Source: Rubrivirga sp. SAORIC476
Lineage (GTDB): Bacteria > Bacteroidota > Rhodothermia > Rhodothermales > Rubricoccaceae
Direction of reading: 5' to 3'
Assembly: GCF_002283555.1 (NCBI RefSeq)
Contig: NZ_MVOI01000006.1
Coordinates: forward strand, 886,040-950,039
DNA length: 64,000 nucleotides
Shown here: one piece after another, positions 62,923 to 64,000 of the stretch
Position numbering within the stretch: position 1 is the stretch's first letter
Layout of the letters: each line of letters opens with the position of its first letter
The notes under the pieces: model-generated
Told to the model about the DNA's origin: nothing
The model's database searches: none
What the model saw: the letters and a program-made list of their open reading frames with translations, nothing else
Translations under genes and position numbers: made by a program

Positions 62923-63621
62923 CTACCCCTGGGCGAGCGCGGCCAGCGTACCGACGGCGTCGCTCACGGCGCGGCGCTTCCCGTCGGCGTCCGTCGACGC
63001 GTCGGCGACGGGCGCGGTGGCGCGGCGGGCCGGCTCGGTGCAGTCGGCGCACGAGCGGGCCAGCCACTCCGTGGCCGCCTCGACCGCCACCCCGGCGGCG
63101 TCGCGGCGCTGCGCGGCGGTCCAGCGCTCGTCGAGCTGCGGGAGGGCCCACGCCACGAGGTCGGCGCTCGGGTTCTCGGCCTCGATCAGGATGGCGGTGT
63201 AGCGCTCGATGGCGTCGAGGTCGTCGGAGCCGTTGCGGGCATGGAGGTTGAGGAGCTGGGTGGCCACCATCTGGCGCAGGTGGAGCCACTCGATGCCCTC
63301 GTGAGCCGCGAGCAACTCGGCGGCGGCGCGGTCCTTCTCTGCGAGCGGACGCTCGGAGCGGAAGAACCACATGTAGGCGGTGTCCGTGCCGGGGACGATC
63401 TCGTCGAGGGGCTCGAAGTTGCGGCGGATGAGCGTGTTCAGTTCGTCCACCGTCCGGCCCTCCTTTAGGGCGTCCGGGTTGCCGTAGATCGCATGGTTGA
63501 CCGCGTGGACGGACGCGCCCGGTGTGATCTGGGAGGTGGGGTCGGCGTCCAGTACCGTCTCGCAGGCGGTGAGGGTGAAGGCGAGCGCGGTGAGAGCGCT
63601 CAGTCGGAGAAACAGAGTCAT
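62923..63621 (-). CDS. Lipoprotein of unknown function
   Basis: 232 residues from ATG 63621. Signal with lipobox TLTAC; the mature part starts ETVLDADPTSQITPGASVHA. After about residue 60 it is almost entirely alpha-helical (LNTLIRRNFEPLDEI, AAAELLAAHEGIEWLHLR, DAIERYTAILIEAENP, AVEAATEWLARSCADCTEPA) with a CxxC near the end. This looks like a helical-repeat lipoprotein, perhaps SusD- or TPR-like, but no SusC neighbour exists and I do not recognise the family. Downstream on the same strand is nothing; upstream lies a small secreted peptide gene 32 bp away. Confidence 0.7.
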   Translation of the reverse strand: MTLFLRLSALTALAFTLTACETVLDADPTSQITPGASVHAVNHAIYGNPDALKEGRTVDELNTLIRRNFEPLDEIVPGTDTAYMWFFRSERPLAEKDRAAAELLAAHEGIEWLHLRQMVATQLLNLHARNGSDDLDAIERYTAILIEAENPSADLVAWALPQLDERWTAAQRRDAAGVAVEAATEWLARSCADCTEPARRATAPVADASTDADGKRRAVSDAVGTLAALAQG

Positions 63622-63652
63622 GGGTTCGAGAGATGGGTTGGAGAAGGGAGCG

Positions 63653-63880
63653 CTAGCTGCAGGAGCCCGCGCCGTAGTGGGCGCTGAGGAGTTCGCCACC
63701 GCAGTAGTAGCCTGCAATGCCGTACCCGGCGTTGCCAGGATCCTCGCTGAAGACGATCTCACAGCCTCCGCCGAGGTCGAACGTACAGGTCTCGCGAGCG
63801 AGAGCGGCAGGCGTGAGAGCCGTCAGGCCCAGAAGCCCGATGAACAGGGCGGTCACCGCCCGTCGTAGAGAGTGTTGCAT
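63653..63880 (-). CDS. Small secreted cysteine-containing peptide
   Basis: 75 residues. Signal peptide AVTALFIGLLGLTALTPAALA, then a mature part of about 46 residues with four cysteines (RETCTFDLGGGCEIVFSED ... GYYCGGEL ... GAGSCS). The even Cys count and small size suggest two disulfides outside the cytoplasm. It is the first gene of a possible two-gene unit with the lipoprotein at 62923. A good promoter lies upstream at 63928-63955. Function unknown. Confidence 0.65.
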   Translation of the reverse strand: MQHSLRRAVTALFIGLLGLTALTPAALARETCTFDLGGGCEIVFSEDPGNAGYGIAGYYCGGELLSAHYGAGSCS

Positions 63881-63927
63881 AACACGTTGTGGGTTACGAG
63901 GGGTTAAAGAGCGGTGGGGCTGGAGAG

Positions 63928-63955
63928 ATTATAGGGGGCAGGCAGTGGGTCACAA
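63928..63955 (-). promoter_or_regulatory. Strong sigma70-like promoter for the small secreted peptide gene
   Basis: Minus strand TTGTGA, 16-nt spacer, TATAAT, followed by a 47-nt leader to the ATG. The best -10 match in the window; the upstream side (AAAAATTT-rich) is unusually AT-rich. Confidence 0.55.
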
Positions 63956-64000
63956 ATTTTTCTTTCTACGTCGCTGTGGTGTCACGTGTGTGGATGTCTG

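Overview
The window reads as a chromosomal segment of a very GC-rich member of the Bacteroidota/Rhodothermota group, most likely near Rubricoccus/Rubrivirga. This placement is inferred, not proven. It rests on nine proteins ending in a type IX secretion (T9SS type A) C-terminal sorting domain, a NagB-PIG-L fusion typical of Bacteroidota, a CarboxypepD_reg/TonB-dependent receptor, recurring TAnnTTTG-like boxes just upstream of start codons, and few clear Shine-Dalgarno sites. No tRNA, rRNA, CRISPR array, IS element or phage gene was recognised. Because of the GC content almost every gene has long antisense open frames, which are ignored here.

Layout. 1-5.6 kb: end of an outer-membrane uptake unit (a truncated secreted protein and a TonB-dependent receptor) and a glucosamine-6-phosphate deaminase/deacetylase fusion. 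5.9-15.4 kb: cell-wall-flavoured genes, namely a golvesin/amidase-like lipoprotein, a tandem GNAT enzyme, an AmpG-like permease with a large insertion, a GHL10 (DigH/YngK-like) lipoprotein, a class A beta-lactamase-like lipoprotein and a small lipoprotein. 15.4-16.8 kb: a compact arsenic operon with a perfect 24-bp palindrome, a 23-residue peptide with 10 cysteines, ArsR, and an ArsC-ArsN fusion. 16.9-26.0 kb: three tandem CSLREA/beta-helix surface proteins with patches of near-identity. 26.3-32.0 kb: an ABC exporter, a choice-of-anchor I secreted protein, a creatininase-family hydrolase and RNase Z. 32.2-42.5 kb: four tandem paralogous T9SS cargo proteins of unknown function. 42.6-46.4 kb: the succinate dehydrogenase operon sdhCDAB. 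46.5-52.7 kb: an ECF sigma factor, a Ser/Thr kinase with TPR-like repeats, and a secreted protein resembling the pore-forming part of anthrax protective antigen joined to a BNR-type propeller and a T9SS tag. 52.7-64 kb: citrate synthase, an RNase E/G with a roughly 500-residue insertion inside its S1 domain, a small hypothetical gene, a metallo-beta-lactamase-fold hydrolase, a GNAT enzyme, AroQ, MurJ, an M48 lipoprotein peptidase and two small exported proteins.

How the genes fit together. Much of the window is devoted to the cell surface: nine T9SS cargo proteins, six lipoproteins and a TonB receptor, plus wall turnover (AmpG-like, GHL10, beta-lactamase-like, MurJ). The core metabolic genes (sdhCDAB, citrate synthase, aroQ) sit between them. 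The most striking candidates for undescribed biology are the ECF-kinase-protective-antigen-like unit, the cysteine-rich micropeptide heading the ars operon, the expanded RNase E/G, and a dispersed palindrome (GCCTCGGnnCCGAGGC) that lies within about 13 nt of stop codons at seven places.
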